Source of the DNA: Rhodanobacter sp. C01
GTDB lineage: Bacteria > Pseudomonadota > Gammaproteobacteria > Xanthomonadales > Rhodanobacteraceae
NCBI RefSeq assembly: GCF_002001045.1
Contig: NZ_MUNR01000014.1
Location: 62,001 to 126,000, forward strand
Direction: 5' to 3'
Length of the DNA: 64,000 nucleotides
Part shown: piece by piece, positions 7,981 through 16,637 of the stretch
Layout of the letters: each line of letters begins with the position of its first letter
Position numbering within the stretch: position 1 is the first letter of the stretch
Notes under the pieces: generated by a model
Databases searched by the model: none
What the model was told of the DNA's origin: nothing
What the model saw: only the letters and a program-made list of their open reading frames with translations
Translations under genes and position numbers: made by a program

Positions 7981-10239
7981 ATGGCTGTAGAGTCCGCCTC
8001 TGCCGCGTGGATTGCATTCGGCAGGGTCGAGATCGACACCCTGGGACATCGCCTGTTTGTCGATGGCGAGGAGGTCGCGCTCGAGCGCAAGGCATTCGCC
8101 GTACTCGTGCTGTTGGCGCGCGAACCCGGCCGTGTGTTGAGCCGTGACGAGATTCTCGACGTGGTGTGGGGGCATACCCATGTCACGCCTGCCGTACTCA
8201 GCCGCATCATCGCGGTGTTGCGTCATGCGCTCGGCGAGAGCGGCGAAGACAGCCACTATCTGCATACCGTGCATGGCGTCGGTTTCCGCCTCGATGCCCA
8301 GGTGCGGTCCGCCGCGTCGCGTGAGGAGTTGATTGACGGCAGGCCATCAGTGGCCACGGAAGCTGCGTTCTTGCCGGCCCTCACCAGCGATGTCGCCGCG
8401 CCACCTGTTGCAATGGCAGTGAGTTCGGCAACGCCCTTGCTGCCGAACAGGACACGCCGGCTCGATAGGCGGCTCGTTGCCGCGGTCTCGGGCTTGCTCG
8501 TGGTGGCGGCTGTGCTGCTCGGGTGGCACCAATTCGCGCGCCATCCTGCGGACACGTCGCCGGCAGTCGATCTCAAGTCCATTGCGGTGCTGCCGTTCGA
8601 GAGTCTCAGTACAGACCAGAACAACGCGTATTTCGCCAGTGGCATGCAGGACATGATACTGACCCAGTTGGTGGGTATCGGCGGGCTCAAGGTGATCGCC
8701 CGCACCTCGACAGAGAAATACCCGAGCCATCCAGAAGACGTGAAAACCATAGCCCGACAATTGGGGGTGGCGACGCTGCTCGAAGGTACGGTACAGAAGG
8801 CCGGCAATCAGGTGCTGATCAATGTGCAGTTGATCGATGCCAACAGCGGCAACCATCTCTGGGCGAAAGCCTACACACGCACGCTGGACAACGTGTTCAA
8901 TGTGGAAGGCGAGGTCGCACAGAACGTGGCGGAGGCATTGAAGGTGCAGCTGACATCCGCCGAGACCGCGCGTATCGAGAGAATGCCGACCCGGAACGCT
9001 GCAGCCTACGATCTGTACCTGCAAGCCGGCGTGCACGCCAACCGCGCCTTCGATAATCCCGAGCTGTCACAGTCCGAATTGCCCGTGGCGATCGCGCTGT
9101 ATCAACAGGCACTGGCCAAGGATCCTGACTTCGCGCTGGCCGCGGCGGCGCTCGCGCGCGCTCACATGCAGATGTATTTCTTTGCGCCCGATCGCACGAA
9201 CACGCGACTGGCCGCGGCGAAGGCCTCCGCCGATCGCGCCCTGGCGCTGCAGCCAAATCTGGGCCAAGGACAATACGCGCTGGGGTTGTATGAGTACTGG
9301 GGGCATCGGGACTACGCCGGTGCCACCGCTCAACTGGAGCTGGCCCGGCGTGCCTTGCCCAACAGTGCCACCGTGGAGCTTATCATCGCCTCGATCGCCC
9401 GGCGCCAGGGTCACTGGGATGAGGCGGTGGCACTGTTTCGCACGGCCACCTTGCTTGATCCACACAGTGAGTTTGCGTTCAACCAACTCGCCGTGACCTA
9501 CGAGAGCATGCATCGCTACGCAGATGCCGATCTTGCCTATGCCGGCGCCATCGCGGTGAGCCGGGATCCCGTCGGCAACCGTGTGGCACAGGCCTTCAAT
9601 CAGTTGATGTGGAAGGGCGATCCGGCACCGCTGCGCGCTGCGCTGGCCGCGCTCGTGCCGGGCAGCGATGCCTACACGAGCAATATCATGACCATGTATT
9701 TCGAGCGCTGGTTGGCGCGCGATTATGCCGGGGCCGTCAAGATAGTCGAGGCGGACAAGGCCGATGACTGGGTCGACCCGGACAACATTGTTCTGCCCCG
9801 ACGCCTGTATCTGGCGTGGGCCTTGCAGGCGGCGGGAGACACGGCCAAGGCGACGGCGGCGTATGCCGAGGTTGCGACGCGTGTGCGCGCCACCCTCGTC
9901 GAGCGACCGGACGACGCGGACCTGCATCTGGCTCTGGGATTTGCGTATGCCGGGCTCGGCCGAAAACCCGAGGCCGTCGCTGAAGGCGAGCGTGCCGTCG
10001 CCTTGATGCCGGTCAGCAAGGATGCCCTCACCGGACCGGATATGCTCGCATCGCAAGCACAGCTGTATGTGCGGGTCGGCCAGCCCGATCAGGCCATCGC
10101 CGTGATAGGGCGCGTGCTATCCATACCTGATGGCGCTCCCCTCTCGAGCGCGTTGCTCCAGCTCGACCCGGCCTGGGATCCGCTGCGCGATGATCCGCGC
10201 TTCAAGGCGTTGCTGCTGAAGTATCCCAGCGCCAGCTAG
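7981..10239 (+). CDS. Membrane-anchored winged-helix regulator with TolB-like and TPR domains
   Basis: CadC/ToxR-like one-component regulator. Order: an OmpR/PhoB-type DNA-binding winged helix (about residues 10-105, including DEILDVVWG and YLHTVHGVGFRL), one transmembrane helix (about 165-186), a TolB-like amino-terminal domain (about 195-325, IAVLPFESLS and LLEGTVQKAGN), then TPR-like helical repeats to the C-terminus. The DNA-binding part would be cytoplasmic and the TolB/TPR part periplasmic, sensing an unknown signal. The ATG at 7981 is chosen because GGAGG at 7968-7972 is ideally spaced for it; the ATG at 7966 is possible and adds five residues. About 752 aa. Its targets are unknown; the next gene is an IS fragment after 570 bp. 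Confidence 0.88.
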   Translation: MAVESASAAWIAFGRVEIDTLGHRLFVDGEEVALERKAFAVLVLLAREPGRVLSRDEILDVVWGHTHVTPAVLSRIIAVLRHALGESGEDSHYLHTVHGVGFRLDAQVRSAASREELIDGRPSVATEAAFLPALTSDVAAPPVAMAVSSATPLLPNRTRRLDRRLVAAVSGLLVVAAVLLGWHQFARHPADTSPAVDLKSIAVLPFESLSTDQNNAYFASGMQDMILTQLVGIGGLKVIARTSTEKYPSHPEDVKTIARQLGVATLLEGTVQKAGNQVLINVQLIDANSGNHLWAKAYTRTLDNVFNVEGEVAQNVAEALKVQLTSAETARIERMPTRNAAAYDLYLQAGVHANRAFDNPELSQSELPVAIALYQQALAKDPDFALAAAALARAHMQMYFFAPDRTNTRLAAAKASADRALALQPNLGQGQYALGLYEYWGHRDYAGATAQLELARRALPNSATVELIIASIARRQGHWDEAVALFRTATLLDPHSEFAFNQLAVTYESMHRYADADLAYAGAIAVSRDPVGNRVAQAFNQLMWKGDPAPLRAALAALVPGSDAYTSNIMTMYFERWLARDYAGAVKIVEADKADDWVDPDNIVLPRRLYLAWALQAAGDTAKATAAYAEVATRVRATLVERPDDADLHLALGFAYAGLGRKPEAVAEGERAVALMPVSKDALTGPDMLASQAQLYVRVGQPDQAIAVIGRVLSIPDGAPLSSALLQLDPAWDPLRDDPRFKALLLKYPSAS

Positions 10240-10816
10240 TCTGCTGTTTGCGCCGTTTGGCAACCCAGGGCAGCGCGAGCTGTCGGGCATGGAGCACCAT
10301 CGGATCAAGCCACGGCACATTTCGTCCAGGAACCCATCCCGCCGCGCGGGCTGGCGATGTGTCTCGAATCCACAGTCGGCTTGCACGGATTGTGTCTGGC
10401 GCCGACATGCACGGCCCCGTCCAGGACTTGATCTCTTCGTCCATCGTGTTGCTCATCGCTGTTCCCTTTGAAAGCGAACAGCCGAGCAGGGAATCGATGA
10501 GTCACACATCCTGGCATTTGCCTGTCTGGCAGTGGTCATAACGAAGACGAAGAAAAGTGGCTATATCAAACGTCGTCCAGCGTCGTTCCGGGCGCCGCTA
10601 CTTAATGATGATTGGTCATATCCAGACCGAACAAGAGTGGATATATGAAATAACTTTTCGTCTAGATATTGTAAATGCGTGGTAACAACGAAAGTAACGC
10701 ATTTGAAGTGAATCATTATCTCGTGATCAAGCCTGATGCGCCCGGCACCGATGGTCACGATATAAGCACTGGATCGAATAATTGCTTGCTACCGGTTGAT
10801 AAGAAAGGGGGCATGA
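10240..10816. other. AT-richer intergenic segment before IS3 fragment
   Basis: No supportable gene. The stretch from about 10560 to 10816 is visibly AT-richer than the rest of the window (for example TATATC, GGATATATGA, TAATGATGATTGG) and leads directly into a transposase remnant, consistent with acquired DNA. The first half has normal composition. Confidence 0.5.
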
Positions 10817-11080
10817 ATGCGTCCGACCTATTATCCCGAAGAACTGAAGACTGAAGCCATAAAACTGGTTGTGGAGCGCCATCTTCCCGCAACTGTGGTT
10901 GCGTCGAGACTTAATGTTCGAGCCGATGCGGTTCGAGTATGGGTGAGAAGGTTTCGTTTCAGCAGGAGGCCATTGCCTGGTGCCGAATTCCACCGCCTGA
11001 AGGTGGAGCTTCATGAGGTGGCCGTCGAGCGTGATGCTTTAGTTAGCCTGGCGGCCCGCTTGCTTGCCAAGTTTGGTTGA
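10817..11080 (+). pseudogene. IS3-family transposase OrfA-like remnant
   Basis: An 87-codon frame whose start (YPEELKTEAIKLVVERHLPA, with VASRLNVRADAVRVWVRRF after it) matches the helix-turn-helix of IS3/IS911-type OrfA. It is followed by a coiled-coil-like part (RLKVELHEVAVERDALVSLA) where the usual leucine zipper sits. The frame is intact, but no OrfB, frameshift window or terminal inverted repeat follows, so as a mobile element it is non-functional. It could instead be a domesticated small DNA-binding protein. It sits in AT-richer DNA about 190 bp before a TonB receptor. Confidence 0.65.
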
Positions 11081-11274
11081 CGGCTTGCTCGTGCCGGCCT
11101 GCATTACCGATCTGGATGTCCATTATCAATGATGGCTGCTCTGGCTGAATAAGCGCTCGTATCGATGACGGCCACGATCGCATTTACTTTACTGATATGT
11201 GGCTTCGATGAAGAGGCCGAAAAACGATCCAGGTGGCAGGTATTCCTTGTTCATGAAAATCATCGGAGGGTGTC

Positions 11275-14200
11275 ATGAAATTTGGGGTCAAGAAACTTTC
11301 TTCGGCGGTTCGGATCGCGCTTTCTCTCGGCGCGGTTACTGCCGTGGGTATCACCACCAGCGCATTTGCCCAGACCGCCGGCAATCAGGCTGCGACGCAG
11401 AATTCCAGCAACGCGAAAACGCCGGATCAAGCCAATCCTCCAAAAAAAGTAGCTACCTTGCAGACGGTCGTGGTCACCGGTTCGCTGGTCCGCCGTGTGG
11501 ATCTGGAAACTTCCAATCCGATAGTCACGATTGACCGCGCCCAGATCGAGGCGACCGGCAAGATGACCTTGGGCGACCTGGTGCAGGATCTGCCGGCGAT
11601 GACCGGCGGCAACACCAATCCACAGCTCAACAACGGCGGCGGCACGGGTGCTTCCACCATCAACCTGCGTGGTCTTGGCAACAAGCGCACCCTGATCCTG
11701 GTCGACGGTCAGCGTGTGGTTGACGCCATCGGCACTTATATTTCAACTGAAGGTACATCACCGGATGTAAACGCCATCCCGGCGGCCATGATCGAACGCA
11801 TCGAAGTATTGACCGACGGCGCATCGGCGACGTACGGCTCCGATGCGATCGGCGGCGTGGTCAACTTCATCCTGAAAAAGGATTATCAGGGCGTCCAGTT
11901 TACCGCCAATGTCGGCGAGTCCGACCACAACGATGGTGACCAATCAGGCTACAGCTTCACTTTCGGGCAGACGTCCGACAAGGGAAGCATCATGGGCGGC
12001 ATCGAGTACAACAAGCAGGATGGTGTTGAAGCGAGCAGCCGCAGTTTCTCGAAGAATGCGGTGTCGATCTATGGCACGAATGGCACTGGTCCGAGCGCAC
12101 CGCATCCGCCGACCGCCAACATCGGCGGTTCGTCGTCCTCGCCTTACGGCCATATTCAGATCACCGGTACGCCCGTGCAGCCGCTCTTTGGTTGCAGTTT
12201 TGTGGCGCTTAATCCAGGCGGCAACAGTCAACTGGTCAACACTTCCAATTATCACTGCTACCAGAACAACGGCGCGAACAGCGACAAGTACAACTACGCG
12301 GCGATCAACCTGATCATGACGCCGCAGGAACGTACCAACGCGTTTGTGATGGGCACGTACCGCCTGTCCGACAACGTTTCGGCCTACATGGACGCCTACT
12401 ACAACAAGACCTCGTCAGACTTCCAGCTGGCTCCTGGCATCTATGGCGACAACCCTTATGTGGCCGGCAACGCGATCATCGATGTCAACAATTACTTCAA
12501 CCACTTCGGTGCCACGTTCAGCAGCGCCGGCCCGACCATCAATTCCCGCCTGTCTTCCCTTGGCAACCGTGTGGCGACGTTCGGTGCCAACACCGAACAA
12601 GTCAATGTCGGCTTGAAGGGCAGCTTCTCGCTATTCGACCAGGACTGGAACTGGGATGTCGGCCTTGATTATGGTCATTCGGGCGCGGTCACCACGACCT
12701 TGAATCTGCCAAACGGGGGCAAGCTGTACACAGGACCTTCCTACATGTCGGCCACCGGTTTGGCGTGCGGCACGACGGCAGCACCCACGGCCTGTCCGGC
12801 CGGTATCACTTCGACGGCTTTGGAGTTCAATCCGTTCGACCTGTACTCTCCGGGTTCGATCGCTGCGCTGAAGGCAGCTGCATCACCGGCCGTCACCAAT
12901 CAATACGCGAGCCTCAAGGAGTGGCACGCGGGCATCAATGGGGGCGTGCTCAGCCTGCCCGCCGGCACGGTGCAATTGGCGGCTGGTGCCGACTATCGCC
13001 AGGAATATGTCAACTCGTACGTGGATCCGCTCCTGAATTTCGACCCGGTCGCGGGTACCTGCGTGCTGGGCAGTCAATGCGTCTCGGCCACGCAGGGCGG
13101 ATACAACGTGAAGGAGCTCTATGCAGAGGCATTCATTCCTGTCCTGAGTGAACTCCCGTTGGTGAGGTCGCTCAATGTAACCATCGGCGATCGGTACTCG
13201 CGTTACAACGATGGCTACGGCAACACCAACGACTTCAAGTTCGCCGTGGAGTACAAGCCGATCGACGACCTGCTGCTGCGTGGCACCATGGCGCAGGTGT
13301 TCCGCGCACCGAACCTCGCGGAGGAATACAACGGTGCGGCGGCCGACGCACCGAAGCTGTCAAACGATCCCTGTACAGGCTATACCGGTGCGCCGGTCAA
13401 TCCCGCCTGCGTCAATGTGCCGACGAATGGCACGTTCATCAATCAGGCCGTCGCCGCCAACAACCAGATCACCGGCATTCTGTCGGGCGCTCAATTCGCC
13501 GGTATCCAGCTCAAGCCTGAGCAAGGGAAATCGTTTGACTTCGGCGCGATCTACAGTCCGTCGTGGGCACCGGGCCTATCAACCACGGTTGATTTCTGGC
13601 ATGTGTATCTCAACAACACCATCACTACGGTGAACGCACAAAGCGTCCTCGACGTATGTGCCGCCGGCAACCTGGCATTCTGCTCGCTGATTCATCGCAA
13701 TCCGGTCGTCGGGCCCAATCAGGGTCAGATCCTGACCATCGGTGAACCGACCGCCAATCTGGGTACGCTGAACACTGGTGGCGTTGACTGGTCGTTGGCC
13801 TACAAACTGCCGCAATTCTCCTTCGGTCAGTTCACGGTCGGCCTCAATGCCACCTACCTGAAGTATTACAACCTGCAGACCGCTCCGGGTACGGCGAGCA
13901 ACACGACCTATACCGATGCGGGCCATTTTCTGCCCTTCGGTTCGCCGCAGGAGGCGGCCTGCCCGGGCATAGGCACCTGCCTGTTCCCGCGCTGGCGGGC
14001 TCAGGGTTTCGTCAACTGGCAGCTGGGTAACTGGTCTGCCTCCTGGCGCGTGCGTTACATCGGTCGCTTCCAGATGGGTTCGAAGAGCCCGTCGCAGGAT
14101 GTGTTTCCGGACGGTACGTGCTATTACCAAGGCAAGCCGAATCCGGCGGGCGGCAAGTATCAATGCAACATTACAGGGGCGGTGTATAAATATGGTGCCA

Positions 14201-14394
14201 CCGTGTATAACGATATATCGTTCGGCTACAATATCGAGCCGCTGAACACGCGCATCGATTTTGGCGTGAACAATGCCTTCGACAAGCAGCCGCCCATGCT
14301 GTACGCGAACAACACGCTCAACGCCAACACCGATCCCAGCGATTTCGACCTGATGGGTCGTTACTTCTGGGCCCGTGTGACAGTCAAGTTTTAA
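11275..14394 (+). CDS. TonB-dependent outer-membrane receptor (TBDR 2, 1039 aa)
   Basis: Large TonB-dependent receptor. The ATG at 11275 has GGAGGG at 11265-11270. Signal peptide residues 1-32 (ending AFA-QT), TonB box LQTVVVTG at 62-69, plug domain with STINLRGLGNKRTLILVDGQRV and RIEVLTDGASATYG, and a C-terminal barrel ending in WARVTVKF. The plug type differs from TBDR 1 and TBDR 3 and resembles the large sphingomonad/xanthomonad receptors often annotated for carbohydrates or peptides. A strong terminator follows at 14421-14455, and a TPR-sulfotransferase gene starts 67 bp downstream. IS3 fragments flank this pair, suggesting it entered as a block. Confidence 0.93.
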   Translation: MKFGVKKLSSAVRIALSLGAVTAVGITTSAFAQTAGNQAATQNSSNAKTPDQANPPKKVATLQTVVVTGSLVRRVDLETSNPIVTIDRAQIEATGKMTLGDLVQDLPAMTGGNTNPQLNNGGGTGASTINLRGLGNKRTLILVDGQRVVDAIGTYISTEGTSPDVNAIPAAMIERIEVLTDGASATYGSDAIGGVVNFILKKDYQGVQFTANVGESDHNDGDQSGYSFTFGQTSDKGSIMGGIEYNKQDGVEASSRSFSKNAVSIYGTNGTGPSAPHPPTANIGGSSSSPYGHIQITGTPVQPLFGCSFVALNPGGNSQLVNTSNYHCYQNNGANSDKYNYAAINLIMTPQERTNAFVMGTYRLSDNVSAYMDAYYNKTSSDFQLAPGIYGDNPYVAGNAIIDVNNYFNHFGATFSSAGPTINSRLSSLGNRVATFGANTEQVNVGLKGSFSLFDQDWNWDVGLDYGHSGAVTTTLNLPNGGKLYTGPSYMSATGLACGTTAAPTACPAGITSTALEFNPFDLYSPGSIAALKAAASPAVTNQYASLKEWHAGINGGVLSLPAGTVQLAAGADYRQEYVNSYVDPLLNFDPVAGTCVLGSQCVSATQGGYNVKELYAEAFIPVLSELPLVRSLNVTIGDRYSRYNDGYGNTNDFKFAVEYKPIDDLLLRGTMAQVFRAPNLAEEYNGAAADAPKLSNDPCTGYTGAPVNPACVNVPTNGTFINQAVAANNQITGILSGAQFAGIQLKPEQGKSFDFGAIYSPSWAPGLSTTVDFWHVYLNNTITTVNAQSVLDVCAAGNLAFCSLIHRNPVVGPNQGQILTIGEPTANLGTLNTGGVDWSLAYKLPQFSFGQFTVGLNATYLKYYNLQTAPGTASNTTYTDAGHFLPFGSPQEAACPGIGTCLFPRWRAQGFVNWQLGNWSASWRVRYIGRFQMGSKSPSQDVFPDGTCYYQGKPNPAGGKYQCNITGAVYKYGATVYNDISFGYNIEPLNTRIDFGVNNAFDKQPPMLYANNTLNANTDPSDFDLMGRYFWARVTVKF

Positions 14395-14420
14395 GCGTCA
14401 AGCGAGTGCGTCAACCATAT

Positions 14421-14455
14421 GGGCCGCGTGACCGAATCACGCGGTCCTCTTTATT
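14421..14455 (+). terminator. Intrinsic terminator after TBDR 2
   Basis: An 11-bp stem (14421-14431 with 14437-14447, one G-U pair) with a 5-nt loop, followed by TCTTTATT. It ends only a few bases before the next gene, so the sulfotransferase is either transcribed separately or by read-through. Confidence 0.75.
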
Positions 14456-14461
14456 GATGGC

Positions 14462-16294
14462 ATGACTACCGAGCCGGTCATTCTGATCTTCGAGGCCCTG
14501 CAGGCAGCAAGACCAGCCGATGCAGAGCGACTCTGTCATGCGCAATTGGCCGATAACCCTGATGACGAGCAAGTACTGCAGTTGCTTGCCATGAGCCTGC
14601 ACTATCAGCACCGTCTTCCTGAAGCCACGGCCGTTTACTTCCGTTTGACCGAGTTGACCCCCGGGTGCAGCGCCTATTGGTGCAACTACGGAACCGCGTT
14701 GCTGGAAAGCGGCGCGACATTGGAAGCGGAGCACGCCTACGCGAATGCGATCAGGCTGGATCAGGGTAATCTCATGCCCAAAGTCCAGATGGGCTTGCTG
14801 CTGCTTGAACGCAAGGATTACCTGGCCGCGCGCGAGATCTTGCTTGATGCGTTCGAGCTCGACAAAAGTGCGTCGTTGACACGAATCCACGCGGCGCGCG
14901 CGTGCTGCTTGTGCCAGGATTTTCATGGCGCTGCCGACCTGCTGAAGCCGTGGCGGACGTGGTTGCCGATTGACAGCGAATTGCTCCAGCTGGAGCTCGC
15001 CAAGTTGCTGCAGCTGATGGGCGATACGCCGTCGACCGCTGTACTCCTGGAAGATCTTGTTGCTCGCAATCCCTCATGCCTCGAAGCCAGATTGCTGCTG
15101 GCCAAGGTCTACGAAAGATTGAACGAACTGGCCAGGAGCGAGGGAATGGCGCGGGCACTCCTTGCGGACCCCATTGTCTCGACCGATGAAGCGCGAATTG
15201 ACGTCAGGCACCTTTTCGCCACACTTGCCCTGAGAAGTGGCGACATCACCCATGCACGATCCGTATTGGAGCAATACGGGCCACGACACGCCTGCGATTA
15301 CGCGCATTATTTCGAGCTGGCGGACACATACGACAAACTGGGCGAGTCGGGGCCGGCGATGCAGGCCTTGCGAACGGCCCACGAATGGCAGGTGCAGGAG
15401 CTGCAAATTGCCTCGCCGGAGTTTTTCTTGCCGGACTGCGCTGCGCTGCCGGCGGCACTGCCACATGTGACTCCCGAAACCTATCGTCGCTGGCCAAAAA
15501 CAAGCGCACCCGACTCGCGGGATTCGCCGGTCTTCATTGTCGGCTTTCCTCGTTCAGGCACGACCCTGCTCGAACAGATGCTGGACGCACATCCGGGCCT
15601 GCAGTCGATGGACGAGAACCCGTTCTTCAACCGGCTCGCCGACAAACTGAAGAGTCATGACGCTGGCATCATGGACAAGCTGGAACAGCTCCAGCAGCGC
15701 GACTGCGACGAGTTGCGCAAGCTCTACCTGATCATGGTTTCCGAGAAAATATCGCGACGCTGGCAGGCGCAGCTGGTCGACAAGAACCCGTTGAACATGC
15801 TGTGGTTGCCACTCATCTACCGGCTGTTTCCCCGGGCAAAGTTCATTCTTGCGGTGCGCCACCCATGCGACGTGATCCTGAGCTGCTACATGCAGAACTT
15901 CCGTTCAAGCATCCTGGGTGCCGCTTGTGCCAACCTTCAAAGACTAGCTGCTGCTTACGTGGGGGCGATGGATTATTGGCTGCGGAATGTGGATATCTTT
16001 CAACCGGATGTACTGGTGTCGCGCTATGAGGATCTGGTGACGGATTTTCCGGGGCATACGGCACGTATTGCCCATTTTTTGGGGCTGGATGATGCTGCGC
16101 CGATGCTGCGGTTCGACCAGCACGCACGCGACAAGGGATACATAGCCACCCCGAGTTATGACCAGGTCATTGAGCCGGTGAACAGAAAAGGCATGAATCG
16201 CTGGATGCGGTATCAGCAGGAGTTCGATCTGGTGCTCCCCACGATCGAACCCATGCTGCGATTCTGGGGCTATTCGAGCGAGGCCGACTGTTGA
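14462..16294 (+). CDS. TPR-containing sulfotransferase family protein
   Basis: A 610-aa two-part protein. Residues about 1-320 are tetratricopeptide-like repeats. Residues about 357-590 form a PAPS-dependent sulfotransferase domain, with the 5'-phosphosulfate loop VGFPRSGTTLLEQML at about 357-373 and the 3'-phosphate motif AVRHPCDVILSCYMQNF at about 463-480; both look intact. Such proteins would move sulfate from PAPS to a protein or glycan selected by the TPR part. No signal peptide is present, so it is cytoplasmic. Encoded 67 bp after TBDR 2 with a terminator between. The acceptor is unknown; a role on the receptor or its ligand is speculation. Confidence 0.88.
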   Translation: MTTEPVILIFEALQAARPADAERLCHAQLADNPDDEQVLQLLAMSLHYQHRLPEATAVYFRLTELTPGCSAYWCNYGTALLESGATLEAEHAYANAIRLDQGNLMPKVQMGLLLLERKDYLAAREILLDAFELDKSASLTRIHAARACCLCQDFHGAADLLKPWRTWLPIDSELLQLELAKLLQLMGDTPSTAVLLEDLVARNPSCLEARLLLAKVYERLNELARSEGMARALLADPIVSTDEARIDVRHLFATLALRSGDITHARSVLEQYGPRHACDYAHYFELADTYDKLGESGPAMQALRTAHEWQVQELQIASPEFFLPDCAALPAALPHVTPETYRRWPKTSAPDSRDSPVFIVGFPRSGTTLLEQMLDAHPGLQSMDENPFFNRLADKLKSHDAGIMDKLEQLQQRDCDELRKLYLIMVSEKISRRWQAQLVDKNPLNMLWLPLIYRLFPRAKFILAVRHPCDVILSCYMQNFRSSILGAACANLQRLAAAYVGAMDYWLRNVDIFQPDVLVSRYEDLVTDFPGHTARIAHFLGLDDAAPMLRFDQHARDKGYIATPSYDQVIEPVNRKGMNRWMRYQQEFDLVLPTIEPMLRFWGYSSEADC

Positions 16295-16303
16295 GAGCTT
16301 CTC

Positions 16304-16546
16304 ATGTCAACCCAGGACGATGTTGGGTTGCGAGTATGGACCGTTCGTCATGAGTGGTCCTGGCGCAAGGCTCTGGAGCCGGGCATAGCGGCATCCGTCC
16401 TCTTCATGGAAGATGCACGCCAAGTCGCCTTGTGGTGGATGCCCGAATACAACGAACAACGCGCTCACGACTCCCTGGGCCATCTGACGCCCAACGAATA
16501 CAGTCAACACGTCGCCAGTAGTTCTACTGTTGAAGTCCCTGCTTGA
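16304..16546 (+). pseudogene. IS3-family transposase OrfB C-terminal remnant
   Basis: The last about 50 residues (MEDARQVALWWMPEYNEQRA, then HDSLGHLTPNEY) match the C-terminal end of the IS3-type rve integrase domain, where the consensus is roughly YN-x-RPHSSLGYLTP-x-EF. The first about 30 residues do not look like transposase, and the catalytic DDE residues upstream are absent. It is a truncated relic 9 bp after the sulfotransferase gene. It could belong to the same ancestral element as the OrfA fragment at 10817, but the gap is 5.2 kb. Confidence 0.7.
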
Positions 16547-16552
16547 CGCGGG

Positions 16553-16583
16553 AGCTTGCGTGACCACCGTGGTCACGCAAGCT
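16553..16583. repeat. Perfect 31-bp palindrome between IS relic and ADH gene
   Basis: Fifteen-base arms (left arm AGCTTGCGTGACCAC) around one central C, perfectly complementary. It lies between the IS3 relic and the convergent ADH gene and may act as a bidirectional terminator or be a leftover of the IS end. Neither side has a strong T-run. Confidence 0.75.
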
Positions 16584-16637
16584 TGCACGACGCTGGGTCG
16601 AGGTGAATGTCCCATCGACCTGCGATCGAGGAAAACC

